From contig CANKJK010000001.1 of the NCBI GenBank assembly GCA_947482665.1, forward strand, positions 186,001-250,000: a stretch of DNA of 64,000 nucleotides. Reading direction: 5' to 3'. Position 1 is the first letter of the stretch; every line of letters begins with the position of its first letter. The position numbers and the translations under genes were made by a program. Positions 32,536 through 41,466 of this stretch are shown here, piece after piece. Under the pieces are notes generated by a model. That model saw only the letters and a list, made by a program, of their open reading frames with translations. It made no database searches and was not told where the DNA came from. The stretch is from Acidobacteriota bacterium (GTDB lineage: Bacteria; Acidobacteriota; Vicinamibacteria; Vicinamibacterales; UBA2999).

Positions 32536-34322
32536 CGTGGTCAACATGGAGCCGCAAAGGGTTCGCGCTGAGCGTGGCTGTAATGGCGGTGGCCGGGGTA
32601 TGGCCGTCGCTCAATGCAGCCAGCGTCGTGCTCCGGTCGGTGAGCAGCCGGCCCGAAGGAGGGCGGCCGATGGTGGCGATCGAGGCGTCCGCGCCAGTCG
32701 CCTACGAAACGACCCGGCCGGATTCCCGGACGTTCGTGGTGGAACTACGTGACGTGGACGCCACGCCGGCACTGTCGCGCGTGCCTGCGGCGATCGCGGG
32801 CGTTCGCTCGATCGCGGTCGAGCAGGACCGCACTGTGGACGGCGTGTCCATCGCCCGCGTCAGGCTCGGCATTGATGAGGGCGATCGGCCGAGTGCTCAT
32901 AGCGCGAAGAACGTCATCTTCATCGATCCTGGGACGAGTCGTGGAGGGGGCGGTCAGGAGCGTCCGGCGAATCCGGTGCTGAGTACGGCACGGCCACAGG
33001 GCCCGGGGGCGGCACCGGCGCCAGTGCGGGCTCTCCAGAACGGGGTGGTTCAGTCGGGTGAACCAAAGAAATTCACCGGTCAGCCGGTCAGCCTCGACTT
33101 CCAGGGTGCGGACCTTCGCGCGGTGCTGCGGGTGTTTGCCGAGATTTCCGGTCTAAACGTGGTGATTGATCCCGCCATCCAGGGCAGCGTTGATGTCGCC
33201 CTTCGCGATGTCCCCTGGGACCAGGCGCTGGAGATCATCCTGCGTTCCAACAAGCTGGGCTACTTCCTTGAGGGCACGATTGTCCGGATTGCGCCGCTGA
33301 CGGTCCTGGCTGACGAGGAGACACAACGCCGGAAGCTGGCGGATGAGCAGGCCCTATCCGGCCGGCTCCAGGTCATGACGCGGGCGCTCAGTTACGCAAA
33401 GGCTGAGGACGTGGCGCCGCTTCTCACGAAGACGATTCTGTCGTCGCGCGGTCAGGTGCAGACGGATGCGCGCACCAATACGCTCATCATCAACGACCTG
33501 CCCGAGCGCCTGGCGCAGGCAGTCGAGTTGGTGAACACGCTCGACCAGCCGCAACCACAGGTCGAAATCGAAGCGCGGATCGTCCAGACGACCCGTGAGT
33601 TCGCACGGACGCTCGGCGTGCAGTGGGGCGTCGGCGCACGGGCCAGCCAGGCCCTGGGCAACACGCTGCCCGCCGCATTCCCGAATCAGGGGTCAATTAC
33701 GGGGCGTACCGGAGGCTCGCAGGGGGACACGGCGGAGGACGGGGCCAAGACCGCAGTGAACCTGGGCGTCACGGGAGCGAGTTCGGCACTCGGACTCGCG
33801 CTGGGGTCGGTCAATGGGGCCGTCAACCTCGATGTGGCCTTGTCCGCGCTTGAGCGCCATGGCCAGGGGCGGCTCCTGTCGACACCACGCGTGGCCACGC
33901 AGAACAACGTCGAGGCGGAGATCACGCAGGGTGTGCAGATACCGATTCAGACGGTGGCGAACAACACCGTCACGGTGTCATTCAAGGACGCAGCCCTGAC
34001 CTTGAAGGTGACACCTCAGATCACGGCGGCCAACACGGTGATCATGCGCATTTCCGTCGAGAACGCGGCGCCCGATTTCAGTCGCTCGGTGAATAACATT
34101 CCGCCCATCGACACCCAACGCGCGGTGACGCAGGTCTTGGTGACCAACGGCGAGACGACGGTCATTGGCGGTATCTATGTCAGTCGCGAGCAATCAAGCC
34201 AGGACCGGACACCGGGGCTGAATCGCATTCCGTTGCTCGGCTGGCTGTTCAAGCGGGACGGGGTGACGGATGAGAGCCGTGAGTTGCTCATCTTCATCAC
34301 GCCGCGCATCGTGCGGATGTGA
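32532..34322 (+). CDS. pilQ: Type IV pilus secretin PilQ
   Basis: Outer-membrane channel for the pilus fibre. The 596-residue protein has a signal peptide (about 1-28), an AMIN domain (about 30-125), an N0/STN domain with ISLDFQGADLRAVLR-like sequence (VSLDFQGADLRAVLRVFAE, about 175-195), a secretin-N KH-like domain and the C-terminal secretin barrel with RLLSTPRVATQNN, IPIQTV and the LLGWLFKRD motif near the end. The glycine/threonine-rich insertion near 375-400 is unusual but outside conserved parts. ATG 32532 overlaps pilP. Confidence 0.95.
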   Translation: MTWSTWSRKGFALSVAVMAVAGVWPSLNAASVVLRSVSSRPEGGRPMVAIEASAPVAYETTRPDSRTFVVELRDVDATPALSRVPAAIAGVRSIAVEQDRTVDGVSIARVRLGIDEGDRPSAHSAKNVIFIDPGTSRGGGGQERPANPVLSTARPQGPGAAPAPVRALQNGVVQSGEPKKFTGQPVSLDFQGADLRAVLRVFAEISGLNVVIDPAIQGSVDVALRDVPWDQALEIILRSNKLGYFLEGTIVRIAPLTVLADEETQRRKLADEQALSGRLQVMTRALSYAKAEDVAPLLTKTILSSRGQVQTDARTNTLIINDLPERLAQAVELVNTLDQPQPQVEIEARIVQTTREFARTLGVQWGVGARASQALGNTLPAAFPNQGSITGRTGGSQGDTAEDGAKTAVNLGVTGASSALGLALGSVNGAVNLDVALSALERHGQGRLLSTPRVATQNNVEAEITQGVQIPIQTVANNTVTVSFKDAALTLKVTPQITAANTVIMRISVENAAPDFSRSVNNIPPIDTQRAVTQVLVTNGETTVIGGIYVSREQSSQDRTPGLNRIPLLGWLFKRDGVTDESRELLIFITPRIVRM

Positions 34323-34978
34323 CCGTGCAGGCGCGGAGGAGGCACAGAACCGTGAAGTGCAGAGGATGGATGCTGGCGGTGCTGCTGGCAGCGGGAGCGG
34401 CGGCTGGCTGCGGCGACGTGGCGCGAAGCGGACGGTCACCGGCGCTCGTGGTGATTGGATCACTGGAAGCGGCATCGGGCGCGTCTCCGACAACGTTTGG
34501 GGGCACGCTGGATTCCGACGTGATCACCAACGTCACACGAACGGTGGGTGGCGCGCAGGTACTGGAACCTACGGTCTTCAGTGACGTGGGTCGCGCGACG
34601 CTCCGGCTGACCCTGAAGGACCCGGGCGTGCCAGGGAATGCGTCGTCGCCATCGAGCCTGAACCAGGTGACGATTACCCGCTATCAGGTGACGTTTCGGC
34701 GGTCGGACGGGCGGAATACCCCTGGCGTCGACGTACCGCAGCCCTTCGATTCGGCCGTGACGGTCACAGTGCCCGCGGATGGGACCACGACGGCGACCTT
34801 CGAACTCGTGCGCAACACGGCGAAGCAGGAAGCCCCGCTCTCCGCTCTGCGGTCGAGCGGCGTCGTCATTGCAACGGTTGCGGATGTGACGTTCATCGGT
34901 CGGGACCTGGCCGGGAACACGGTGACGGTGACCGGCAGCATCGGCGTGCAGTTCGGTAACTTCGGCGACCCGCGGTAG
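34319..34978 (+). CDS. Lipoprotein of unknown function in the pil operon
   Basis: A 219-residue exported protein with a basic N-terminus, a hydrophobic stretch and lipobox AAGC near residue 31. The mature part is threonine/valine-rich beta sequence with no recognised domain. The GTG start overlaps the pilQ stop (GTGA); an internal GTG at 34352 would give a more typical lipoprotein signal. Position suggests it is co-expressed with the pilus machine, possibly as an outer-membrane accessory, which is inference. Confidence 0.7.
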   Translation: MTVQARRRHRTVKCRGWMLAVLLAAGAAAGCGDVARSGRSPALVVIGSLEAASGASPTTFGGTLDSDVITNVTRTVGGAQVLEPTVFSDVGRATLRLTLKDPGVPGNASSPSSLNQVTITRYQVTFRRSDGRNTPGVDVPQPFDSAVTVTVPADGTTTATFELVRNTAKQEAPLSALRSSGVVIATVADVTFIGRDLAGNTVTVTGSIGVQFGNFGDPR

Positions 34979-34984
34979 AGGACT

Positions 34985-36244
34985 ATGCGCAGCATCTGGA
35001 TATCGATGAAGACGGCGCGAATGGTGGCGGTCGGTGCGCTGCTCATGGCCGCCGCTGGCTGTGGTCTGGAGGAGCAGAAGGCCGCGACGCTCATTGCGCC
35101 GTCGGAATTCAGCCTGTCGGTGACTGCAACGGTGTTGCCCGACCAACTGCCGCGTGACGGTCAGTCGCAGGCGGTGGTGACGGCGTTGGTGCGTGACGCC
35201 CGAGGACAGGCCGTGGCTGGACAGCGGTTGAGTGTCTCGGCGACCGTCGGCACGGTGACGCAGTCCGAAGTGACGACGGACTCGTCCGGACGTGCATCGG
35301 TCGGGTACACCGCGCCGGTGGCCAGCACTGTCGTGGGCGATGGACAGGCGGTCATTGCCCTGACCCCTCTCAGCGGCAACGCTGGCGACGCGGTCGCCCG
35401 GACCGTGTCGCTCAGATTGACGGGTACCCCCAATACCGGTGCGCCCGTCGCGGTGTTTTCGCTTCTGCCGACGGCTCCGGAGCGCGGACAACTGGTGACA
35501 TTTGATGCCAGCGCCACGACCGACGAAGGTGCGCGCTGCGGCGATGCCTGCACCTACGCCTGGAACTTCGGGAGTGAGGCGTCGGCGTCGGGCCGCACGG
35601 CGACCTATCGCTTCCTGCAGGCGCGCACGTATGCGGTGACGCTGACGGTCACCGATGCCACGGGGACGAGCACAAGCGCGACGCAGTCGATCGCCGTGGT
35701 GAATCCTGCCGCGCCCACGGCCGTGTTCACAACCTCGCCGAGTTCCCCAGCCATTCTGCAGAACCTGAATTTTGTGGCGACCGGGTCGGCGGCTGCGGCG
35801 GGCCACACGCTTGCGCTGTTCGACTGGAGCTATGGGGACGGCGCCACCTCCAGCGGTACGAGTGCATCGTCGAGCCACGCGTACACGACGACCGGTACGT
35901 ATACCGTGACGCTGACGGTCACCGATGACGTGGGGCAGACCCGGACGGCCAGTGGCACAGTGATCGTGGTCAACGGGCTCACGGCGAATTTCTCTGTGTC
36001 GCCGAGTAGCCCAGTCATCAACCGGACGGTGAACGTGAGCGGCGCGGACTCCACGTCCGTGGCCGGGGCGAGCATCGTGCTCTATCAGTGGGACTTCGGC
36101 AACGGCCTGACGTCCTCCGATTCCGGCGCGACCGCGACAACCACGTATACGACGGCCGGCACCTACACGATCCGCCTCACCGTGCGAGACAGTGCGGGCC
36201 GGACCGCCACCGTGACGAAGAGCGTCACGGTCACGGCCTCGTGA
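34985..36244 (+). CDS. Lipoprotein with bacterial Ig-like and PKD repeats
   Basis: A 419-residue exported protein. The lipobox AAGC lies near residue 27. It has an invasin-like Ig domain (about 38-135, with AVVTALVRDARGQAVAGQRL) and three PKD domains (about 150-240, 242-330, 332-419). The PKD hallmarks are Y-x-W-N/D-F/Y-G-x-G-x-x and YTTTGTYTVTLTVTD. Two PKD copies share a nearly identical DNA segment (around 35637 and 35907), pointing to internal duplication. Start ATG 34985 or 35006. Likely a surface-exposed adhesion or binding protein next to the pilus genes. Confidence 0.85.
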   Translation: MRSIWISMKTARMVAVGALLMAAAGCGLEEQKAATLIAPSEFSLSVTATVLPDQLPRDGQSQAVVTALVRDARGQAVAGQRLSVSATVGTVTQSEVTTDSSGRASVGYTAPVASTVVGDGQAVIALTPLSGNAGDAVARTVSLRLTGTPNTGAPVAVFSLLPTAPERGQLVTFDASATTDEGARCGDACTYAWNFGSEASASGRTATYRFLQARTYAVTLTVTDATGTSTSATQSIAVVNPAAPTAVFTTSPSSPAILQNLNFVATGSAAAAGHTLALFDWSYGDGATSSGTSASSSHAYTTTGTYTVTLTVTDDVGQTRTASGTVIVVNGLTANFSVSPSSPVINRTVNVSGADSTSVAGASIVLYQWDFGNGLTSSDSGATATTTYTTAGTYTIRLTVRDSAGRTATVTKSVTVTAS

Positions 36245-37386
36245 CGGTGGGAGCTGAGTCGGCGGCGGCGCAATTCTCGGCGCGCGTGGCAGCCGTGAGG
36301 GCGCGGATCACCTCCTCGGGGGCGGATGCGCTGGTGGTGACCCACCAGCCCAACATCCGGTACCTTTCCGGGCATTCCGGGAGTGCCGGGATTCTGGTCG
36401 TCTCGCACGATGCGCTCGCGCTACTCCTGGATGGCCGATACCGGGAAGCCGCCAGGCGGTTGTTGGAAGAGGGGCTGGCTCCTGATGGGCTGGAGGTGGT
36501 CGACGTGCCCGCCAGCTACGACTCCGCCACGCTGGCGTACGTCGGAGAGCGGCACCTGCGGCGGGTGGCCGTGGAAGGCGACTATCTTCCGGTCGGGCGC
36601 TTCCGGTGGTTCGAGCGGATGTCGGCCGGCGACGGCCGCACGGGGCCTTTGTGGCAACCCGTGGCGGGGCTGGTCGAGGGAGTGCGCACGGTAAAGGATG
36701 TCGCGGAGCAGGAGAGCCTGCGCCGGTCGGCGCGGGGCCTGACGGCCGTCGCTGAGGCGGCCTTCCGGTTCGTACGCGAAGGGGTGACCGAGCGGGACGT
36801 TGCTGGGGTCATCGAGGCAGCGATGCGGGCCTCCGGGTTTGAGAAGCCGGCGTTTGACACCATCGTGGCCTCAGGTCCAAATGGTGCGCTTCCTCACTAC
36901 AGGGCAGGTGACCGAAAGCTTGCGTCTGGCGACCTGGTCGTGCTGGACTTCGGCGGTGTGATGGACGGATACTGCAGTGACATTACGCGCACCGTCGCGC
37001 TGGGGCCTCCTGGGATGGAGGCCCGCCGTGTGTACGGGGCCGTTCTTCGGGCGCAGCAGGCAGCCATCGGGCAGGTGGCGCCCGGTAGAACTGCTGAAGA
37101 AATTGACGCCGCTGCCCGTGCCGTGCTGGCGGCGGATGGTTTGGGCGAAGCCTTCAGCCACGGTACCGGCCATGGGATCGGCTTGGAAGTGCATGAGGCG
37201 CCCCGGGTGGGTCGGGCGGTTGAGGGCTCGGCACCGGCTGAGCTCATGGCTGGGATGGTGTTTACCGTCGAGCCTGGAGCCTATCTACCTGGATGGGGCG
37301 GGGTCCGCATCGAAGACGATGTAATGGTCACGGGCGTTGGATGTGAGGTCTTAACCGACGTGCCGCGTGAGCTGCTGGTGCTGTAG
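36241..37386 (+). CDS. pepP: Xaa-Pro aminopeptidase (M24)
   Basis: Removes N-terminal residues preceding proline. The 381-residue protein has a creatinase-like N-domain (about 10-140, with ITSSGADALVVTHQPNIRYLSG) and a pita-bread catalytic domain. The metal ligands are visible in VVLDFGGVMDGYCSDITRT, GTGHGIGLEVHE, TVEPGAY and GVRIEDDV. GTG 36241 overlaps the preceding stop (GTGA). It is followed by accB after 23 bases; the efp gene that often lies between is absent. Confidence 0.92.
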   Translation: MTVGAESAAAQFSARVAAVRARITSSGADALVVTHQPNIRYLSGHSGSAGILVVSHDALALLLDGRYREAARRLLEEGLAPDGLEVVDVPASYDSATLAYVGERHLRRVAVEGDYLPVGRFRWFERMSAGDGRTGPLWQPVAGLVEGVRTVKDVAEQESLRRSARGLTAVAEAAFRFVREGVTERDVAGVIEAAMRASGFEKPAFDTIVASGPNGALPHYRAGDRKLASGDLVVLDFGGVMDGYCSDITRTVALGPPGMEARRVYGAVLRAQQAAIGQVAPGRTAEEIDAAARAVLAADGLGEAFSHGTGHGIGLEVHEAPRVGRAVEGSAPAELMAGMVFTVEPGAYLPGWGGVRIEDDVMVTGVGCEVLTDVPRELLVL

Positions 37387-37409
37387 ACCGCGAGGAGTGG
37401 ACGGAGTCT

Positions 37410-37868
37410 ATGGATTTTGATGAGTTGAAGCAGGTGCTGGAGATGGTGCGTGAGCACGATCTCACGGAGCTCGAGCTCGAGCGCCCCGACTTCAAGATCC
37501 GCGTGCGGAAAGGGCCATCGGGGCAGTTGCAGGCAGTGACACCCGTGGCTGCCGTCGTCGCCGCCTCTGCGCCGGTTGCGCCCTCCGCGGTGGCGGCCCC
37601 CATGGCCGTGCCTGCCGAGGATGTCGACCTGGCCGTGCTGAAGTCGCCGATTGTCGGCACGTTCTATCGGTCATCGGAGCCTGGATCGGCGCCCTTCACC
37701 GACGTCGGTAGTCGGGTGAAGAAGGGGCAGGTCCTCTGCATCATCGAAGCGATGAAGCTCATGAACGAGATCACCTCCGATGTCGACGGGGAGGTCGTGA
37801 AGGTGTTCGTGGAAAACGGGCAGGCCGTGCAGTACGGCGAGCGCCTGTTCGCCATCCGTCCCAACTAG
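37410..37868 (+). CDS. accB: Biotin carboxyl carrier protein of acetyl-CoA carboxylase
   Basis: Carries the biotin that accepts carboxylate from AccC in the first step of fatty-acid synthesis. The 152-residue protein has an N-terminal helical part (FDELKQVLEMVREHDLTELE), an alanine/proline-rich linker (about 45-70) and the biotinyl domain with EAMKLMN, biotinylated lysine Lys116. GGAGT precedes ATG 37410. It pairs with accC three bases downstream. Confidence 0.97.
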   Translation: MDFDELKQVLEMVREHDLTELELERPDFKIRVRKGPSGQLQAVTPVAAVVAASAPVAPSAVAAPMAVPAEDVDLAVLKSPIVGTFYRSSEPGSAPFTDVGSRVKKGQVLCIIEAMKLMNEITSDVDGEVVKVFVENGQAVQYGERLFAIRPN

Positions 37869-37871
37869 CCC

Positions 37872-39245
37872 ATGTTCAAGAAGATTCTGGTCGCCAACCG
37901 TGGCGAGATCGCGCTCCGCGTGATCATCGCCTGCCGCGAGATGGGGATTAAGACCGTCGCCGTCTATTCGGAGGCCGACGAGCACGCCCTGCATGTGCGC
38001 TTCGCGGACGAGGACGTCTGTATCGGTCCAGCACGGAGCAGCGACAGTTATCTGAACATTCCGGCGATCATCAGCGCCGCAGAAGTGACCGGCGCGGACG
38101 CCATTCACCCAGGCTATGGGTTCCTCTCGGAGAATCCGCACTTCGCGGAGGTCTGCGAGGCCTGCCACATCCGCTTCATCGGTCCGAGCCCGCACGTCAT
38201 CAAGTTGCTCGGCGACAAGGCGAGGGCCCGCCGGGCGATGAAGAAGGCCGGCGTCCCGATGCTGCCGGGCAGCGAGGGCCCAGTGGATTCCGAAGAGAAG
38301 GCGCTGAAGCTCGCCAACGAAATCGGATATCCCGTCATCATCAAGGCCGTGGCCGGTGGCGGCGGGCGCGGCATGCGGATCGTGCGCGCGCCTGAAGAAA
38401 TGGGGGCCCTGCTGCGCACCGCCCAGCGGGAAGCCGAGTCCGCGTTTGGTTTAGGGGACTGCTACGTCGAGAAGTATCTGGAGAACCCCCGGCACATCGA
38501 GTTCCAGGTTCTCGGCGACCATCACGGCAATCTCGTGCACCTGGGCGAGCGTGAGTGCTCGATCCAGAGGCGCCACCAGAAGCTGATCGAGGAGTCGCCC
38601 TCGCCGGCCCTCACCGACAAGGTGCGGAAGAAGATGGGCGCAATCGTCGTCGACGCGGCGAAGGCGGTGCAGTACACCAATGCCGGCACGTTCGAGTTCC
38701 TGATGGACAAGGACGGCAAGTTCTACTTCATGGAGGTGAATACGCGCCTCCAGGTCGAACACCCTGTCACGGAACTGGTGACCGGCATCGATCTCGTGAA
38801 GGAGCAGATCCGCATCGCGGCGGGCGAGCGCCTGGGCTACAAGCAGAGCGACATCGCGTTCAAAGGCCACGCGATGGAGTGCCGGATCAACGCCGAGCAC
38901 CCTGAGAAATTTACGCCGTCCCCTGGCGTCATCCGTACCTTCAATCTCTCGTCGGGGCCCGGTGTCCGCGTGGACACGGCGGCTCATGCTGACTGCACTA
39001 TCCCGCCCTACTACGACTCAATGATCGGGAAGGTAATCGTGTTCGCCCGTGACCGGGCCGAAGCCATCGCCAGGATGCGGCGCACGCTTGAGATGAGCGT
39101 GATCGAAGGCATCCACACCACGATGCCTCTCCATTTGCGGATCCTGGCCGACCCGGACTTCCAGGCGGGCCGCATCGGCACGGGCTTCATGGACCGGCTC
39201 CTGGCCGAGCCGGCCAAGCCGCGCGGCGTTGCCGCGGCAGGCTAA
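37872..39245 (+). CDS. accC: Biotin carboxylase subunit of acetyl-CoA carboxylase
   Basis: ATP-dependent carboxylation of biotin on AccB. The 457-residue ATP-grasp protein starts [17 protein letters not shown]. It shows [10 protein letters not shown], the glycine-rich ATP loop [29 protein letters not shown] and [10 protein letters not shown]. Length matches the family. It lies three bases after accB. Confidence 0.97.
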   Translation: MFKKILVANRGEIALRVIIACREMGIKTVAVYSEADEHALHVRFADEDVCIGPARSSDSYLNIPAIISAAEVTGADAIHPGYGFLSENPHFAEVCEACHIRFIGPSPHVIKLLGDKARARRAMKKAGVPMLPGSEGPVDSEEKALKLANEIGYPVIIKAVAGGGGRGMRIVRAPEEMGALLRTAQREAESAFGLGDCYVEKYLENPRHIEFQVLGDHHGNLVHLGERECSIQRRHQKLIEESPSPALTDKVRKKMGAIVVDAAKAVQYTNAGTFEFLMDKDGKFYFMEVNTRLQVEHPVTELVTGIDLVKEQIRIAAGERLGYKQSDIAFKGHAMECRINAEHPEKFTPSPGVIRTFNLSSGPGVRVDTAAHADCTIPPYYDSMIGKVIVFARDRAEAIARMRRTLEMSVIEGIHTTMPLHLRILADPDFQAGRIGTGFMDRLLAEPAKPRGVAAAG

Positions 39246-39264
39246 TCACTCCCGTTCCTTTCGC

Positions 39265-39918
39265 GTGGCGACGACCGTAGCAGGCTCCCGGGACGCCCTG
39301 CCGTCGCGCCTGTATGTGATCTGCGACGTGGACGCGCTCTCCCGCGTGTCGTGGGAACCGCTGGCGTTTGTGGACGCGTGCCTCTCGGCTGGCGCCACCT
39401 TCTTTCAGATCCGCGCAAAGACGCTGGAGGCCGGTGCCTTCGCCGCACTGACCAGGCGGATCCTCGCGCGCGTGTCTGGCGTGGCCACCGTGATCGTCAA
39501 CGACCGGGTCGATGTCGCTCTGGTGACAGGCGCGTCGGGCGTGCACGTGGGGCAGGACGATCTGCCGCCAGGCGCAGCGCGCGAGCAACTCGGTCCGACG
39601 GCGCTCGTGGGGGTCTCCACGCACACGGAACAGCAATTGGCCGTGGCACTGGTCGCTCCGGTCTCCTATGTCGCCATCGGTCCCGTCTTCGCGACAACCA
39701 CAAAGGACACGGGATACGACGCCAGGGGACTGTCGATGGTGGAGCGTGCGCGGGAGGCCGCCGGTTCGCGGATGCCGATTGTGGCCATCGGCGGGGTGAC
39801 GCCCGAGCGCGCGGCCGCGGTCCTGCGGGCCGGGGCAGATGCGGTTGCCGTCATCGGTGGCCTCGTCGGGCCAGACCCTGGCGCCTGTGTCGCCCGATAT
39901 CTCGACCAGCTCTCGTGA
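39265..39918 (+). CDS. thiE: Thiamine phosphate synthase ThiE
   Basis: Joins the thiazole and pyrimidine halves of thiamine. The 217-residue barrel shows LYVICDVD, FFQIRAKT (Lys kept), IVNDRVDVAL, GVHVGQDDLPP, LVGVSTHTEQQ, GPVFATTTKDTGY and VAIGGVTPE, including the pyrophosphate/substrate loop missing in the copy at 10605. The glutamate of QxREK is alanine. The start is uncertain: GTG 39265 gives the normal length but lacks a clear ribosome binding site. The frame could begin inside accC. Confidence 0.85.
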   Translation: MATTVAGSRDALPSRLYVICDVDALSRVSWEPLAFVDACLSAGATFFQIRAKTLEAGAFAALTRRILARVSGVATVIVNDRVDVALVTGASGVHVGQDDLPPGAAREQLGPTALVGVSTHTEQQLAVALVAPVSYVAIGPVFATTTKDTGYDARGLSMVERAREAAGSRMPIVAIGGVTPERAAAVLRAGADAVAVIGGLVGPDPGACVARYLDQLS

Positions 39919-39927
39919 GTCGACAGC

Positions 39928-39933
39928 TATAAT
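39928..39933 (+). promoter_or_regulatory. -10 box before the permease gene
   Basis: A perfect TATAAT lies between thiE and the permease, 24 bases before the ATG, which has GGAGGAG in between. This gene therefore has a normal leader, unlike the leaderless candidates. No good -35 seen. Confidence 0.4.
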
Positions 39934-39957
39934 TCGCCCGCCCCTGGAGGAGACCTG

Positions 39958-41466
39958 ATGCCTGGTTCCAACCCCTTGTTTGCCACGAAACCGCTCGCAC
40001 AGCTCCTTGAGGAACTGCACGGGGAGCAGCGCCTCCGCCGCGTGCTGGGCCCGGTGCAACTCTCCGCCCTCGGTGTCGGCGCCATCATCGGCGCGGGCAT
40101 CTTCGTCGCGACTGGCTCGGCGGCGCATAACGTCGCCGGTCCGGCCCTGATGGTCTCGTATGTGGTCGCGGGGCTGACCTGCATTTTCGCCGCGCTCTGT
40201 TACGCCGAGTTTGCGTCAATGGTGCCGGTGGCCGGGTCGGCCTACACCTACGCCTATGCCACGCTCGGTGAACTCTTCGCCTGGATCATGGGCTGGGACC
40301 TGGTCCTCGAGTACGCCGTGGGCTCGGCCACAGTGGCCAACGGCTGGTCGGGTTACTTTCAGAGCGTGATCGCGAAGTTCGGCATCAGCCTGCCGGCCGC
40401 ACTGTCAGGGCCGCCCATCGTCTACGACACAGTGACCGGGCACTTCGTGCAGACGGCTGGATTGATCAATCTGCCGGCGGTGCTGGTCGTGGCGGTGGTG
40501 ACGGCCGTGCTCGTCAAGGGCATCCAGGAAAGCGCCTCGTTCAACGCGGTGATGGTGGGCGTGAAGCTCGCGGCGGTGCTGTTCGTCATCGCCGTGGGTG
40601 CGTTCTACGTCAGCCCGGAGAACTGGCATCCCTTCGCGCCCTACGGCATGAGCGGGCTGAGTGTCTTTGGCAAGCCATTGATGGGGCAGGTCAACGCGGG
40701 CGGACAGCCCGTGGGGATGTTGGCCGGCGCGGCCATCATCTTCTTCGCGTATATCGGGTTCGATTCCGTGTCGACGCACGCCGAGGAGGCGAAGAATCCG
40801 AGGCGCGATGTCCCCATCGGGATCATCGCGTCACTGCTTATCTGTACGGTGCTCTACATCGCGGTCGTGGCGGTGCTGACCGGGATGGTGCCCTACACGA
40901 AGATCAGCGTCGACGCCGGGGTGTCGGACGCCTTCAAGCAGGTGGGTCTGCCGTGGGCGGAGTTCATCATCGCCGCGGCTGGCGTGGCGGGTATCACGTC
41001 CGTGCTGCTCGTGCTGATGCTGTCAGGGCCGCGCGTGTTTCTGGCGATGGCGCGCGACGGCATGGTGCCGCGTGGCTTCTTCGGGGACGTGCATCCGCGG
41101 TTCAAGACGCCGCACCGGTCGACGATCCTCATCGGTGTGTTCGTGGCCTTCCTGACGGGCTTCCTGCCGATCGATGCCCTGCTGCACCTGACGAATATCG
41201 GGACGCTCTTTGCGTTTCTCGCGGTGTGCGTGGCCGTGCTGATCATGCGGCGAACCAATCCCACGGCCGAGCGGCCCTTCAAGGTGCCGTTCTATCCTGT
41301 GGTGCCCATCCTGGGCATTTTCAGCTGCCTGCTGCTGATGATGTCACTCCCAGTGGCGAACTGGTATCGCCTGATCGGCTGGCTGCTCATCGGCCTCGTG
41401 ATCTATTTCGGCTACAGCCGCCGGCACAGTGAGCTGCGTCGCCGCAACGGGCTGGTGGCTCGATGA
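39958..41466 (+). CDS. APC-family amino acid permease
   Basis: A 502-residue inner-membrane transporter with about 12-13 predicted helices. The APC signature VGAIIGAGIFVATG lies in helix 1 (about 42-55). EFASMVPVAGSAYTYAYATLGE, the IGFDSVSTHAEEAKNPRRDVPIGI segment and PHRSTILIGV are typical of the cationic-amino-acid (YfnA/CAT) subgroup. Substrate cannot be read from sequence. GGAGGAG precedes ATG 39958, and the stop overlaps the folD ATG (ATGA). Confidence 0.9.
   Translation: MPGSNPLFATKPLAQLLEELHGEQRLRRVLGPVQLSALGVGAIIGAGIFVATGSAAHNVAGPALMVSYVVAGLTCIFAALCYAEFASMVPVAGSAYTYAYATLGELFAWIMGWDLVLEYAVGSATVANGWSGYFQSVIAKFGISLPAALSGPPIVYDTVTGHFVQTAGLINLPAVLVVAVVTAVLVKGIQESASFNAVMVGVKLAAVLFVIAVGAFYVSPENWHPFAPYGMSGLSVFGKPLMGQVNAGGQPVGMLAGAAIIFFAYIGFDSVSTHAEEAKNPRRDVPIGIIASLLICTVLYIAVVAVLTGMVPYTKISVDAGVSDAFKQVGLPWAEFIIAAAGVAGITSVLLVLMLSGPRVFLAMARDGMVPRGFFGDVHPRFKTPHRSTILIGVFVAFLTGFLPIDALLHLTNIGTLFAFLAVCVAVLIMRRTNPTAERPFKVPFYPVVPILGIFSCLLLMMSLPVANWYRLIGWLLIGLVIYFGYSRRHSELRRRNGLVAR

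Noticed and set aside
34460-35878. Antisense frame of 472 codons opposite the two lipoproteins
   Set aside because: The + strand has lipoboxes and PKD repeats; the antisense product is Arg/His-rich shadow sequence.
35600-36240. Repeated DNA that might be a CRISPR-like or tandem array
   Set aside because: The repeats are in frame and encode PKD domains with diverged spacing; no uniform repeat-spacer pattern is present.
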